Of a DNA stretch of 64,000 nucleotides, positions 51,268-59,949 are shown in pieces. The translations under genes were made by a program, and so were the position numbers. The DNA is from Pseudothioclava sp033100795 (GTDB lineage Bacteria > Pseudomonadota > Alphaproteobacteria > Rhodobacterales > Rhodobacteraceae), in the NCBI RefSeq assembly GCF_033100795.1, contig NZ_JAWLVI010000001.1, forward strand, positions 620,001-684,000, given 5' to 3'. How positions within the stretch are numbered: position 1 is the first letter of the stretch; each line of letters opens with the position of its first letter. The notes below the pieces were generated by a model that did not search any database, was not told the DNA's origin, and saw only the letters and a program-made list of their open reading frames with translations.

Positions 51268-53358
51268 TCATCCCACAGCCAAGAGCTTGATCGCCCGATC
51301 CTGCTCCATCATCCACAGCATAACACGCGCCGCCCGCCCCCTGTCGGAGGATAAATCAGGGTCTTTTTCCAAGAGGTTACGCGCATCGGACTGCGCCACG
51401 GCCATCAACCCGCTCTGGCGCTCCAGATCCGCCACACGAAAGCGTGGCAACCCTGACTGCGCTGTTCCAATCATATCGCCCGCGCCGCGAATCGCGAGGT
51501 CTTCTTCGGCAATGCGGAAGCCGTCCTCGCTTTCGCGCAGCACCCGCAAGCGCCGTTCGCCAGTTTCGGACAGGGGCGGCTGATAGATCATCAGACATGT
51601 CGAGTCCGCCGATCCGCGCCCGACCCGCCCACGCAACTGGTGAAGCTGCGCCAGCCCGAAGGTCTCGGCCCGCTCGATCACCATAATCGAGGCATTGGGA
51701 ACGTTCACGCCGACCTCGATCACGGTGGTCGCCACCAGAACCCGTGTCCGCCCCGCGACAAAATCGGCCATCGCGGTGTCTTTTTCGGTGGGCGTCAACT
51801 GCCCGTGGACCAGTCCGACAGCCCCCTCGCCCAGTTCCGCGCGCAAATGACGGAAGCGGTCCTCGGCCGAGGTCAGATCAACCAACTCGCTCTCTTCGAC
51901 CAGGGGACAGACCCAATAGGCCTGCCGCCCCTCTGCAATCGCCTTGCGCAGATGAGCGACGACCTCGGGGATGCGATCATTGGCCAGAAGCGCCGTCTTG
52001 ACCGGCTTGCGACCGGGCGGTTTTTCGTCCAGCACGCTCACATCCATATCGCCATATTGCGCCAGCGCCAGTGAGCGCGGAATCGGCGTTGCGGTCATCA
52101 CAAGCGTGTCCGTCGCCTCGCCCTTCGCGCCAAGTTCCATCCGCTGCGCGACGCCAAAGCGGTGCTGCTCGTCGATCACAACAAGTCGCAAGTCATTGAA
52201 AAAAATATCTTTTTGAAACACCGCATGGGTGCCAACCAGTATCCCGATCGCACCCGATGCAAGGTCTTCCAGCTTGCGCCGCCGCTCCGCCCCCTTGTCG
52301 CGGCCCGTCAGAACTTCAAGCCGAACACCGGCGGCTGCGGCCAGACCGGTCAGCCCCTCCATATGCTGGCGCGCCAGAATTTCGGTCGGGGCCATCATCA
52401 CGCCCTGCCCGCCCGCCTCGACAGCACCAAGAAGCGCGAGAAACGCAACCAGCGTTTTGCCCGCCCCAACATCGCCCTGCAACAGCCGGTGCATCCTCTT
52501 ATCCGAGGCCATATCCGCCAGAATTTCCTGCGCCGCGCGGGTCTGTGCCCCCGTCGGCGCATAGGGCAGCGAGGCCAAAACCTGGGCTGCCAGCGCGCCC
52601 GACCCCTTCGTCATCCGCCCCTTAGAGCGCCGCTTGTTGCGCCGCGCTAAAGCCAACGTCAGCTGATTCGCGAACAGTTCATCATAGGCCAGCCGCGCGC
52701 GCGCGGGTGCCGTGGCCGCCAGATCGTCCAGCCCCTTTGGCGCATGTGCACGGCGCACCGCCGCGGCCCAATCGGGCCAGCCCTCGCGCGCCTTTAACGA
52801 CGGGTCGATCCACTCCTCCAACTCGGGCACCCGTGCCAACGCCCCGTGCACTGCCTTGAACATCAGTTTTTGCGACAAGCCGGCGGTCAGCGGATAAACA
52901 GGCTCGAACTGCGGCAGATCGGGCACCTCGGCCTCGGTCAGGATGTGGTCGGGATGGACGATCTGCGCCTGCCCGTCGAAGAATTCAAGCTTCCCCGAGA
53001 TCACCCGCCGCTCACCAACCGGAAGTTGCCGTTGCAGCCAATCGCCTTTGGCGTGAAAGAAAATCAGTTGAATATCAGTAGCTTCGTCCGCGACAACAAC
53101 GCGCGAAGGCGTGCCGCGACGGCGCGCGGGGAAATGTGCTCGCACCTCGACCGCGACCGTCACCGTGGTGCCCGCCAGAACGCCCTGAACGGTGCGCACC
53201 GGACGACGGTCGATCACCGAATGCGGCAGGGTAAACAGCAGATCACGCGGGCGCGCGACCCCGATCTGGGGCAAAAGCTGCGCCGTTTTGGCGCCGATGC
53301 CCGGTAGCGCCTCAAGCTCGGCAAAGAGCGGAAACAGGATCTGCGGGCGCCCGCTCAT
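51268..53358 (-). CDS. recG: ATP-dependent DNA helicase RecG
   Basis: This 696-residue helicase remodels stalled forks and branched DNA. An N-terminal OB-fold wedge domain (about 1-160) is followed by Walker A GDVGAGKT, the DEQH-type box VVIDEQHRFGVAQR, and motif VI LHQLRGRVGRG. The length is typical. The start overlaps the ligA stop as ATGA. Downstream on the same strand lies the LexA-type box and microprotein gene. Confidence 0.96.
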   Translation of the reverse strand: MSGRPQILFPLFAELEALPGIGAKTAQLLPQIGVARPRDLLFTLPHSVIDRRPVRTVQGVLAGTTVTVAVEVRAHFPARRRGTPSRVVVADEATDIQLIFFHAKGDWLQRQLPVGERRVISGKLEFFDGQAQIVHPDHILTEAEVPDLPQFEPVYPLTAGLSQKLMFKAVHGALARVPELEEWIDPSLKAREGWPDWAAAVRRAHAPKGLDDLAATAPARARLAYDELFANQLTLALARRNKRRSKGRMTKGSGALAAQVLASLPYAPTGAQTRAAQEILADMASDKRMHRLLQGDVGAGKTLVAFLALLGAVEAGGQGVMMAPTEILARQHMEGLTGLAAAAGVRLEVLTGRDKGAERRRKLEDLASGAIGILVGTHAVFQKDIFFNDLRLVVIDEQHRFGVAQRMELGAKGEATDTLVMTATPIPRSLALAQYGDMDVSVLDEKPPGRKPVKTALLANDRIPEVVAHLRKAIAEGRQAYWVCPLVEESELVDLTSAEDRFRHLRAELGEGAVGLVHGQLTPTEKDTAMADFVAGRTRVLVATTVIEVGVNVPNASIMVIERAETFGLAQLHQLRGRVGRGSADSTCLMIYQPPLSETGERRLRVLRESEDGFRIAEEDLAIRGAGDMIGTAQSGLPRFRVADLERQSGLMAVAQSDARNLLEKDPDLSSDRGRAARVMLWMMEQDRAIKLLAVG

Positions 53359-55472
53359 GCGCCCTCCAGAAGTTTCAGCCAGCCGTCTTCATCCAGCACT
53401 TTGATGCCAAGATCGGCCGCTTTCGTGGCCTTTGAACCAGCCCCCGGCCCCGCGATCAGGATGTCGGTTTTCTTTGAAACCGACCCCGCCACCTTGGCGC
53501 CAAGGCTCTCGGCGCGGGCCTTCGCCTCGGCGCGGGTCATTTTTTCCAGCGTTCCGGTAAAAACGACGGTCAGTCCCGCAACAGGGCTGTCGGTCGCCCG
53601 CGCCTCGGCATCGACAACGTCCAAGAGAGCCACCAGCCGGTCGATCGAGGCGCGCTCGGCCTCTTGGTGGAAGGCGCTGACCAGCGAGGTCGCGAAGGTT
53701 TCGCCCACTCCGTCAATGGTCAGAAGGTCCAGCCATTCGGCCCCCTCGCCGATCAGCGCCCCCGTCATCGCTTGTTCGAACGCCACCCAGGATTGATAAT
53801 GGTTCGCCAAAAGCGACGCCCCCGCCTCGCCGACATGGCGAATACCAAGCGCAAAAATCAGCTTCGCAAGCGGAATGCGGCGCTTTTCACGGATCGCCGC
53901 GAACAGGTTTTCTGCGGATTTGTCGCCCCAGCCCTCGCGCTTGCGCAACTGCTGCAAACCGCCCGCACCATAGCGCTGTTCGAGAAGAAAAATGTCTACG
54001 GGTTCGCGGACCCAGCCGTCTTTATAGAAAGCTTCGACCTGACGGGCGCCCAGACCTTCGATGTCAAACGCTGCGCGCGACACAAAATGCCGAAGCTTTT
54101 CCGTGGCTTGCGCGGGGCAAATCATACCGCCCGAACAGCGGCGCACGGCATCGCCTTCCTCGCGGATCGCATCCGAGCCGCACTCGGGGCAATGTTCGGG
54201 GAAGGCAAAGGGGCGCGCGGTGTCCGGGCGTTTCGTCAGATCGACGTCGTTGATCTTCGGGATTACGTCGCCTGCGCGGTAAACCTGCACCCAGTCACCC
54301 TCACGAATGTCTTTGCCCTCGCGGATCACCTCGCCGCGCGAGTCGCGGCCCGAGATGTAATCCTCGTTATGAAGCGTCGCGTTCGAGACCACCACGCCGC
54401 CAACCGTTACCGGCGTCAGCCGCGCGACCGGCGACAGCGCGCCCGTGCGCCCCACCTGAATTTCGATTTTCTCAAGCCGCGTCCAGGCCAGCTCCGCCGG
54501 AAACTTATGCGCAATCGCCCATCGCGGTGTGGTCGAGCGGAACCCAAGCCGGTGCTGATAGCCCAGATCATCGACCTTGTAGACCACCCCGTCGATGTCA
54601 TAGCCAAGCGAGGCGCGCTGCTCCTCGATCCGGTGGTAGTGCGCAAGCATCTCTTCGGAGCTATCGCAGGTTTGCGTCAGAGGGTTGGTCTGGAAGCCCA
54701 ATTCCGCAAGGCGCGCAATCGAGGCCGCCTGCGTTTCCCCCAAGGGTTCGGACAGCACGCCCCAGCTATAGGCGAAAAACCGCAAAGGCCGCGCGGCGGT
54801 GATTTTGGCGTCGAGTTGGCGCAACGATCCGGCGGCCGCATTGCGCGGATTGGCGAACCGCTTGTCGCCGCGCGCGTCTTGCTGCGCGTTCAGGGCGGCA
54901 AAATCGGCGTGGCTCATATAGACCTCGCCGCGAACCTCAAGAATTTTTGGCGCGTTTTCCAAAGCTTGCGGAATATCTGCAATGGTGCGGGCGTTGGCGG
55001 TGACGTTCTCTCCGACCTCGCCATCCCCGCGCGTCGCGGCGTAAACCAGAACGCCATCTTCATAGCGCAGCGACAGCGACAGACCGTCGATTTTCGGCTC
55101 AGCCGTAAAGACCAGAGGCGCGCTATCGGTCAGGTTCAGATATTTGCGGATGCCGCGCACAAAATCGGTGACGTCCTCATCCTCGAACGCATTGCCAAGG
55201 CTCATCATCCGCTGTTCGTGGGATATTTTTCCAAACCCATCCGCAACCGCCCCGCCGACTTTGTCGGAAGGGCTGTCTGTTGATTTCAGGTCGGGGAAAT
55301 GTGCCTCAATCGAAGCAAGACGCCGTTTCAAAGCGTCATAATCGGCGTCCGAAATATCTGGCGCATCAAGCGTATGATAGGCGCTATTGGCAGCCTCGAT
55401 CCGCGCCTGTAAATCCGCCAGTTCGGCAGCGGCGGCTTCGCGGGTCAGTTTTTCGATCGACGTGACGGTCAT
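53355..55472 (-). CDS. ligA: NAD-dependent DNA ligase
   Basis: This 705-residue enzyme seals nicks with NAD as cofactor. The AMP-accepting Lys is residue 127 in AEPKIDG. A four-Cys zinc finger (CPECGSDAIR and CSGGMICPAQ) is at about 410-435, followed by helix-hairpin-helix repeats (FDIEGLGARQVEAF) and a C-terminal BRCT domain (about 625-705). It is coupled to recG by a 4-base overlap and lies 57 bases downstream of ctrA. Confidence 0.97.
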   Translation of the reverse strand: MTVTSIEKLTREAAAAELADLQARIEAANSAYHTLDAPDISDADYDALKRRLASIEAHFPDLKSTDSPSDKVGGAVADGFGKISHEQRMMSLGNAFEDEDVTDFVRGIRKYLNLTDSAPLVFTAEPKIDGLSLSLRYEDGVLVYAATRGDGEVGENVTANARTIADIPQALENAPKILEVRGEVYMSHADFAALNAQQDARGDKRFANPRNAAAGSLRQLDAKITAARPLRFFAYSWGVLSEPLGETQAASIARLAELGFQTNPLTQTCDSSEEMLAHYHRIEEQRASLGYDIDGVVYKVDDLGYQHRLGFRSTTPRWAIAHKFPAELAWTRLEKIEIQVGRTGALSPVARLTPVTVGGVVVSNATLHNEDYISGRDSRGEVIREGKDIREGDWVQVYRAGDVIPKINDVDLTKRPDTARPFAFPEHCPECGSDAIREEGDAVRRCSGGMICPAQATEKLRHFVSRAAFDIEGLGARQVEAFYKDGWVREPVDIFLLEQRYGAGGLQQLRKREGWGDKSAENLFAAIREKRRIPLAKLIFALGIRHVGEAGASLLANHYQSWVAFEQAMTGALIGEGAEWLDLLTIDGVGETFATSLVSAFHQEAERASIDRLVALLDVVDAEARATDSPVAGLTVVFTGTLEKMTRAEAKARAESLGAKVAGSVSKKTDILIAGPGAGSKATKAADLGIKVLDEDGWLKLLEGA

Positions 55473-55529
55473 GGACTCTCCCCTGGCTGCCCCAAGTGAT
55501 AGGGGTAGCCAGGCGAAGCGTCCAGAGGG

Positions 55530-56243
55530 TCAGGCGCCGACCGCGGAACGATGGGTCAGCTCAGCCGGCAAAGGGTCACGCAGAACATACCCCCGCCCCC
55601 AGACGGTTTCGATGTAATTCTCGCCGCCCGTCGCATCGGCCAGCTTTTTGCGCAGCTTGCAGATAAAGACGTCGATGATCTTCAACTCAGGCTCGTCCAT
55701 GCCGCCGTAGAGATGGTTCAGGAACATCTCTTTGGTCAGCGTGGTCCCTTTACGCAGGCTCAGCAGCTCGAGCATCTGGTATTCCTTGCCAGTCAGATGC
55801 ACGGGCTTGTTGTCCACATCGACGGTCTTCGCATCCAGATTGACCGAGATCTTGCCCGTGCGGATAACCGACTGGGCGTGGCCTTTCGAGCGGCGAATAA
55901 TGGCGTGGATACGCGCCACCAGTTCCTCGCGGTGGAAAGGTTTGGTCATGTAGTCGTCGGCCCCGAAACCGAAGCCTTTGATCTTGTTTTCGGTATCGTC
56001 GGCACCGGTCAAAATAAGGATCGGTGTATCGACCTTTGCAAGGCGCAGCTGGCGCAGCACCTCGTGCCCATTCATATCGGGCAGGTTCAAATCCAGCAAA
56101 ATCAAGTCGTAATCATACAGTTTTGCCAGATCAATGCCCTCCTCACCCAGATCGGTGCAATAGACATTCAAATTGGCATGTGTGAGCATCAGTTCGATGC
56201 TGCGCGATGTGGTCGGGTCATCCTCGACTAACAGAATGCGCAT
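55530..56243 (-). CDS. ctrA: Cell-cycle response regulator CtrA
   Basis: This 237-residue OmpR-type response regulator is the master cell-cycle and motility regulator of alphaproteobacteria. The receiver domain has acidic pocket EDD at 7-9, phospho-acceptor Asp51 (LLDLNLPDMNG) and Lys at TKPFHREEL. The winged-helix DNA-binding domain (about 125-230) has the CtrA-specific TGKEYQMLELLSLRKGTTLTK. In Rhodobacteraceae it is usually non-essential and controls motility and gene transfer agents. A TTAA-N7-TTAC box lies 54 bases upstream, and the gene for its inhibitor SciP is the next one upstream. Confidence 0.97.
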   Translation of the reverse strand: MRILLVEDDPTTSRSIELMLTHANLNVYCTDLGEEGIDLAKLYDYDLILLDLNLPDMNGHEVLRQLRLAKVDTPILILTGADDTENKIKGFGFGADDYMTKPFHREELVARIHAIIRRSKGHAQSVIRTGKISVNLDAKTVDVDNKPVHLTGKEYQMLELLSLRKGTTLTKEMFLNHLYGGMDEPELKIIDVFICKLRKKLADATGGENYIETVWGRGYVLRDPLPAELTHRSAVGA

Positions 56244-56296
56244 TGTCGGTTCTCCGCATTAATCCCTCGATCACCAATCAACCTTACATGAAATGG

Positions 56297-56311
56297 TTAA
56301 CGCGGTGTTAC
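56297..56311. promoter_or_regulatory. CtrA-box-like site TTAA-N7-TTAC upstream of ctrA
   Basis: It has seven of eight matches to the CtrA consensus TTAA-N7-TTAA with the correct spacing, 54 bases upstream of the ctrA start codon. It fits autoregulation, which is established for Caulobacter ctrA. Confidence 0.6.
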
Positions 56312-56338
56312 TCTGACAGCATCCCCGACAAATGCAAC

Positions 56339-56617
56339 CTAAAGTTGTCGATATTTCTGGATTGCGGTCACCTTCAATCCGGCGATCCCGTGCTTGCGCA
56401 CCGCATCGGTCCAGATATCCAGTTCCTCATCGGAAAGACCGTAGCGTTCCAGCACTTCGGTCCGCGTGATAAGGCCGTAGGCGACCGCTTGCACGACGAT
56501 TGCCTTACGCGAGGCCACCCAACGGCGCGTTTCCGCAGGCGGCAGATCAGAGCGCGTCAGAATCGTGCCATCAGGCAGCGTAATAGCGCGCGGACCATCG
56601 ACTTTTTTCAAGTACAT
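56339..56617 (-). CDS. sciP: CtrA inhibitor SciP (DUF1153)
   Basis: This 92-residue helix-turn-helix protein of the DUF1153 family is the SciP family, which binds CtrA and blocks activation of its targets. It begins MYLKKVDGPRAITLPDGTIL and contains LPPAETRRWVASRKAIVVQA and the helical YGLSDEELDIWTDAVRKHG. I chose the ATG at 56617 because AAGGAGG lies about 10 bases upstream; a GTG at 56626 is too close to that site. Adjacency to ctrA and mnmA is typical of alphaproteobacteria. Confidence 0.92.
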   Translation of the reverse strand: MYLKKVDGPRAITLPDGTILTRSDLPPAETRRWVASRKAIVVQAVAYGLITRTEVLERYGLSDEELDIWTDAVRKHGIAGLKVTAIQKYRQL

Positions 56618-56642
56618 GGGCTTCACCCCTCCTTCATAGTGG

Positions 56643-56660
56643 GAACACCATCCCGTGTTC
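56643..56660. promoter_or_regulatory. Inverted repeat GAACAC-N6-GTGTTC upstream of sciP
   Basis: A perfect 6-base dyad with a 6-base spacer lies 26-43 bases upstream of the sciP start, in the region shared with mnmA. A near-CtrA motif TTAA-N7-TGAA follows at 56664-56678. The dyad may be an operator or a 5' leader hairpin. Confidence 0.45.
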
Positions 56661-56743
56661 GCCTTAACGACGGGTGAAACCTACCCTTGTGAGTAGGTGC
56701 AATTTGCCTATATTTCTCGGCTTCTGGTTAACGGATCAGTCAT

Positions 56744-57886
56744 ATGCATACGGACACACAGCTTAATTCCCTTGGTTTTGCCAAACCGCCCGCGGAGACC
56801 CGCGTCGTTGTCGCCATGTCGGGCGGCGTGGATTCGTCCGTTGTGGCGGCGCAGCTCAAGGAAGAGGGCTATGATGTTGTGGGGGTAACGCTCCAGCTTT
56901 ACGACCACGGCGCGGCGCTGGCCAAGAAAGGCGCGTGCTGTGCAGGGCAAGACATCCACGACGCGCGCCGCGTGGCCGAAGAGATGGGCTTTCCGCACTA
57001 CGTTCTGGACTACGAGAACATCTTTCAGGAAGCGGTGATCGACGAGTTCGCTGACGCCTATCTGGCGGGGGCGACGCCGGTTCCCTGCATCCGCTGCAAC
57101 GAGCGGGTGAAGTTCAAGGATCTGCTGGAAACCGCACGCGACCTTGAGGCCGATTGCATGGCGACGGGCCATTACATCCAGCGCAAGATGGGGGCTGAGG
57201 GGGCAGAGCTGCACTCGGCCGCAGACCCGAACCGCGACCAGTCGTATTTCCTGTTTTCCACGACACCGGAACAACTTAGCTATCTGCGCTTCCCCCTGGG
57301 GCACCTTGCGTCCAAGGCTGAAACCCGCGCGCTGGCGGCAAAATACGGGCTGGCGGTCGCGGACAAGCCCGATAGCCAGGACATCTGCTTTGTGCCCAAC
57401 GGCAACTATGCCTCGGTGATCGAAAAACTGCGCCCCGGTGCGGCCGATCCGGGCGATATCGTCGATATGGACGGCAATATCCTGGGCGAGCATCGCGGCG
57501 TGATCCATTACACGATCGGGCAGCGGCGCGGGCTTGGCATCGGCGGGCTTGGCGATCCGCTTTATGTGGTGCGCCTTGACCCCGACACCCGCCGCGTGAT
57601 CGTCGGCCCGAAAGAGGCGCTCTCGACCCGCACCATCCCCGTGCGCGAGATCAACTGGCTGGGCGACGCGCCCTTTACCAGCCGCGCCGAGTGGGATCTG
57701 TCGGTCAAGGTGCGCTCGACCCGCCCCCCGCGCGAGGCGATTATCCGCCCCCTGTCAGAGACCGAAGCCGAGGTCGAATTGCTGGTTCCCGAAGAGGGCG
57801 TCTCGCCCGGTCAGGCCTGCGTTTTTTATGCCAACGAGGGCAGCCGTATCTTTGGCGGCGGCTGGATCTGGAAGGGGCGTGGTTAA
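56744..57886 (+). CDS. mnmA: tRNA-specific 2-thiouridylase MnmA
   Basis: This 380-residue PP-loop enzyme thiolates U34 of tRNAs for Lys, Glu and Gln. The PP-loop SGGVDSS is at 26-32. The catalytic Cys pair lies in PVPCIRCNERVKF and SQDICFVP. HYTIGQRRGLGIGG and the C-terminal beta domain are present. An N-terminal extension of about 20 residues is usual in alphaproteobacteria. It diverges from sciP across about 125 bases. Confidence 0.96.
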   Translation: MHTDTQLNSLGFAKPPAETRVVVAMSGGVDSSVVAAQLKEEGYDVVGVTLQLYDHGAALAKKGACCAGQDIHDARRVAEEMGFPHYVLDYENIFQEAVIDEFADAYLAGATPVPCIRCNERVKFKDLLETARDLEADCMATGHYIQRKMGAEGAELHSAADPNRDQSYFLFSTTPEQLSYLRFPLGHLASKAETRALAAKYGLAVADKPDSQDICFVPNGNYASVIEKLRPGAADPGDIVDMDGNILGEHRGVIHYTIGQRRGLGIGGLGDPLYVVRLDPDTRRVIVGPKEALSTRTIPVREINWLGDAPFTSRAEWDLSVKVRSTRPPREAIIRPLSETEAEVELLVPEEGVSPGQACVFYANEGSRIFGGGWIWKGRG

Positions 57887-58028
57887 CGCCCCTTCAACCA
57901 AGCCTTCTGAAAGGTTTCGCCCCTAACGTGTGCTCATCAGCGTAACTATCTAAAGATACTTGCGAATCTGACCTTTTGCGCAGCCGCCCGACCTCGGGCG
58001 ACTCGCATTTCGCCTCGGTTTTCCGGCC

Positions 58029-58391
58029 CTACGCTTTGGGTGAAACGGCGCCAGCCAGCGCCTCGCCCTCTTCGGCCATCGTGCGCACGGCCTGTTGCGA
58101 GATGGATTGCAGCGCGGTCGCCAGTTTCGAGCTTTCGACCGAATAGTCCGAAGCCGCGCGCTGCCAGAACTCGGACCAGAGCGACGCGGCCTGCACCGGA
58201 TCAAGCGTCTTGCCGATCTGCCCAAGCATTTCCTTGTCGCGCTCGAACCGGGTGCGCAGGAAATCCAGCGTCTCGAGGTTATAGTCGATCAGCGCCGAGG
58301 CAAAAGCCATCTGCGGGCGCATCATTCGCGCCAGCGTCTCGAGGCCGGCCTGTTCAGCGGCTGCAGTCGCGGTTGTGGTTGTCTTGGCCAT
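58029..58391 (-). CDS. Phasin-family protein
   Basis: This 120-residue helical protein resembles phasins, which coat polyhydroxyalkanoate granules. It has an Ala- and Thr-rich N-terminus, LETLARMMRPQMAFASALID, and LWSEFWQRAASDYSVESSKL, followed by a helical Ala-rich tail. The ATG at 58391 has GGGAGGA upstream. No PHA synthase or depolymerase is in the window. It diverges from the DUF4405 gene. Confidence 0.78.
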   Translation of the reverse strand: MAKTTTTATAAAEQAGLETLARMMRPQMAFASALIDYNLETLDFLRTRFERDKEMLGQIGKTLDPVQAASLWSEFWQRAASDYSVESSKLATALQSISQQAVRTMAEEGEALAGAVSPKA

Positions 58392-58533
58392 TGTATCCTC
58401 CCGAAAGCGCGTCCCGCTGCAACGTAGCACATTTTTCTGCGAAGCGGCGAAATTTTGCGACGGAAGTCCCCGCCCCGCGCGTATCTGAAAAGCGGGATCA
58501 AATGACCCGCGCAAGATTTTTCGGAGCCCTCCC

Positions 58534-59049
58534 ATGCTATCCTTCCTCAATCGTTACGCCACCCCGCTGATCACCGGCCTGTTCCTTGTTTCCCTGATTT
58601 CCGGCGTCGCGCTTTTCTTCCATTTCGGGTCCAGCTATTTCCATTCGATGCACGAATGGCTGTCGATGGTGCTGATCGTGCCTTTCGTGCTGCATATCTG
58701 GAAAAACTGGCGCCCGATGCTGTGCTATTTCAAGCGCCCCGCCTTTGCGGTGTCGATGGTGGCCTCGCTGATCGCGGCTTTGGTCTTTGTCTATCCGGTC
58801 GCGACGGGCGGCGGCGAGGGGGCCGGACCGGGCGGACGCCCTGCGGCATTCGCGCTGGTGCAGAAGGTGATGGGAGCCTCGGTCGGAGAAATGGCCGCTG
58901 TGCTGGATGTTCCCGAAGCGACGCTTACCGCAAAGCTTGAAGCGGCGGGATATACGGTGGCCTCGGGCGATGTCAGCCTGACCTCTCTGGCCGCAGCCTC
59001 GGGCAAATCCGAAATGGAGATTGCTGCCGTTCTGGTCGCCGCGAAATAA
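58534..59049 (+). CDS. DUF4405 membrane protein (cytochrome-b-like)
   Basis: This 171-residue protein has three hydrophobic segments in the first 95 residues. The His residues in SMHEW (about 40) and VLHIWKNW (about 54) fit the DUF4405 family, thought to bind heme like cytochrome b561. The C-terminal part (about 105-171) is soluble and helical and looks like two short repeats ending EMAAVLDVP and EMEIAAVLV. The function is unknown. Confidence 0.75.
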   Translation: MLSFLNRYATPLITGLFLVSLISGVALFFHFGSSYFHSMHEWLSMVLIVPFVLHIWKNWRPMLCYFKRPAFAVSMVASLIAALVFVYPVATGGGEGAGPGGRPAAFALVQKVMGASVGEMAAVLDVPEATLTAKLEAAGYTVASGDVSLTSLAAASGKSEMEIAAVLVAAK

Positions 59050-59120
59050 CATCGCGCGCCCTTGCCCGCTGGCCGGTTTCTGGCTGGTTTCTGCCCAGTG
59101 AGGCGAGGACACACGAGCGT

Positions 59121-59147
59121 AAGGCCCGGCCAGAAGCCGGGCCTTAT
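59121..59147 (+). terminator. Hairpin terminator after the DUF4405 gene
   Basis: A perfect 10-pair stem AAGGCCCGGC / GCCGGGCCTT with a 5-base loop lies 72 bases past the stop. The T-run is short (TTAT), so termination may be partial. Confidence 0.65.
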
Positions 59148-59209
59148 CGTGATGCGTCAAGAAACCTTGGCAAGCCCCTGATCTGCTGCCACACTCACTT
59201 CTGTAAGAT

Positions 59210-59221
59210 CGGAATATTCCG
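59210..59221. promoter_or_regulatory. Perfect palindrome CGGAATATTCCG upstream of the ABC exporter operon
   Basis: A 12-base perfect palindrome lies 24 bases before the ATPase start codon, a good place for a repressor operator. The binding protein is unknown. Confidence 0.45.
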
Positions 59222-59244
59222 GCAATCGGGGCGGTCAGGGTATC

Positions 59245-59949
59245 ATGCAGCCCATCATGCAAGCGCACGCAGTCACCAAGGTCTACAAGACCGGCGCAGT
59301 CGAGGTGCAGGCCTTGCGCGGCATTGATATGTCGCTCAACGCAGGTGAACTGGTGGTGTTGCTGGGCGCCTCTGGCTCGGGCAAATCAACGCTTCTGAAC
59401 ATTCTGGGTGCGCTGGACACACCGACCTCGGGCGCGGTGCAGTTCAAAGACCATGAACTCGGCGCGATGTCCGAGGCGCAACTGACGAATTTCCGGCGCG
59501 AGCATGTGGGCTTTGTATTTCAGTTCTATAACCTCGTGCCGGCGCTGACCGCGCGCGAGAATGTCGCCCTTGTCACCGAGATCGCGCAAAACCCGATGCG
59601 CCCCGAAGAGGCGCTGGAGCGCGTGGGCCTTGGCCACCGGATGCACCATTTTCCGGCTGAACTGTCGGGCGGCGAGCAACAACGTGTCGCCATCGCCCGC
59701 GCCATCGCCAAGCGCCCCGAGTTGCTGCTCTGCGACGAACCCACCGGCGCTTTGGACAGCGCGACGGGCGTCACCGTGCTGGAGGCTCTGGTCGAGGTGA
59801 ACCGCGATCTGGGGGCGGCAACAGTGCTGATTACCCATAACGCCGCGATCCGGCAGATTGCGCATCGCGTGATCCATATGGCCGACGGGCAAATCGCACG
59901 CGAAGAGGTCATCGCCAATCCCGTCCCGCCATCCGAGGTCAGTTGGTGA
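59245..59949 (+). CDS. ABC exporter ATPase, LolD/MacB type
   Basis: This 234-residue ATPase has Walker A GASGSGKST at about 37-45, signature LSGGEQQRVAIARAI, Walker B LLLCDEPTGALD and the H-loop ITHNA. GFVFQFYNLVPALTARENV is typical of LolD/MacB/FtsE-type proteins. The ATG at 59245 or 59257 may be used. Its stop overlaps the permease start (TGATG), and a HlyD-type gene follows, so the three form one exporter operon. Confidence 0.92.
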   Translation: MQPIMQAHAVTKVYKTGAVEVQALRGIDMSLNAGELVVLLGASGSGKSTLLNILGALDTPTSGAVQFKDHELGAMSEAQLTNFRREHVGFVFQFYNLVPALTARENVALVTEIAQNPMRPEEALERVGLGHRMHHFPAELSGGEQQRVAIARAIAKRPELLLCDEPTGALDSATGVTVLEALVEVNRDLGAATVLITHNAAIRQIAHRVIHMADGQIAREEVIANPVPPSEVSW

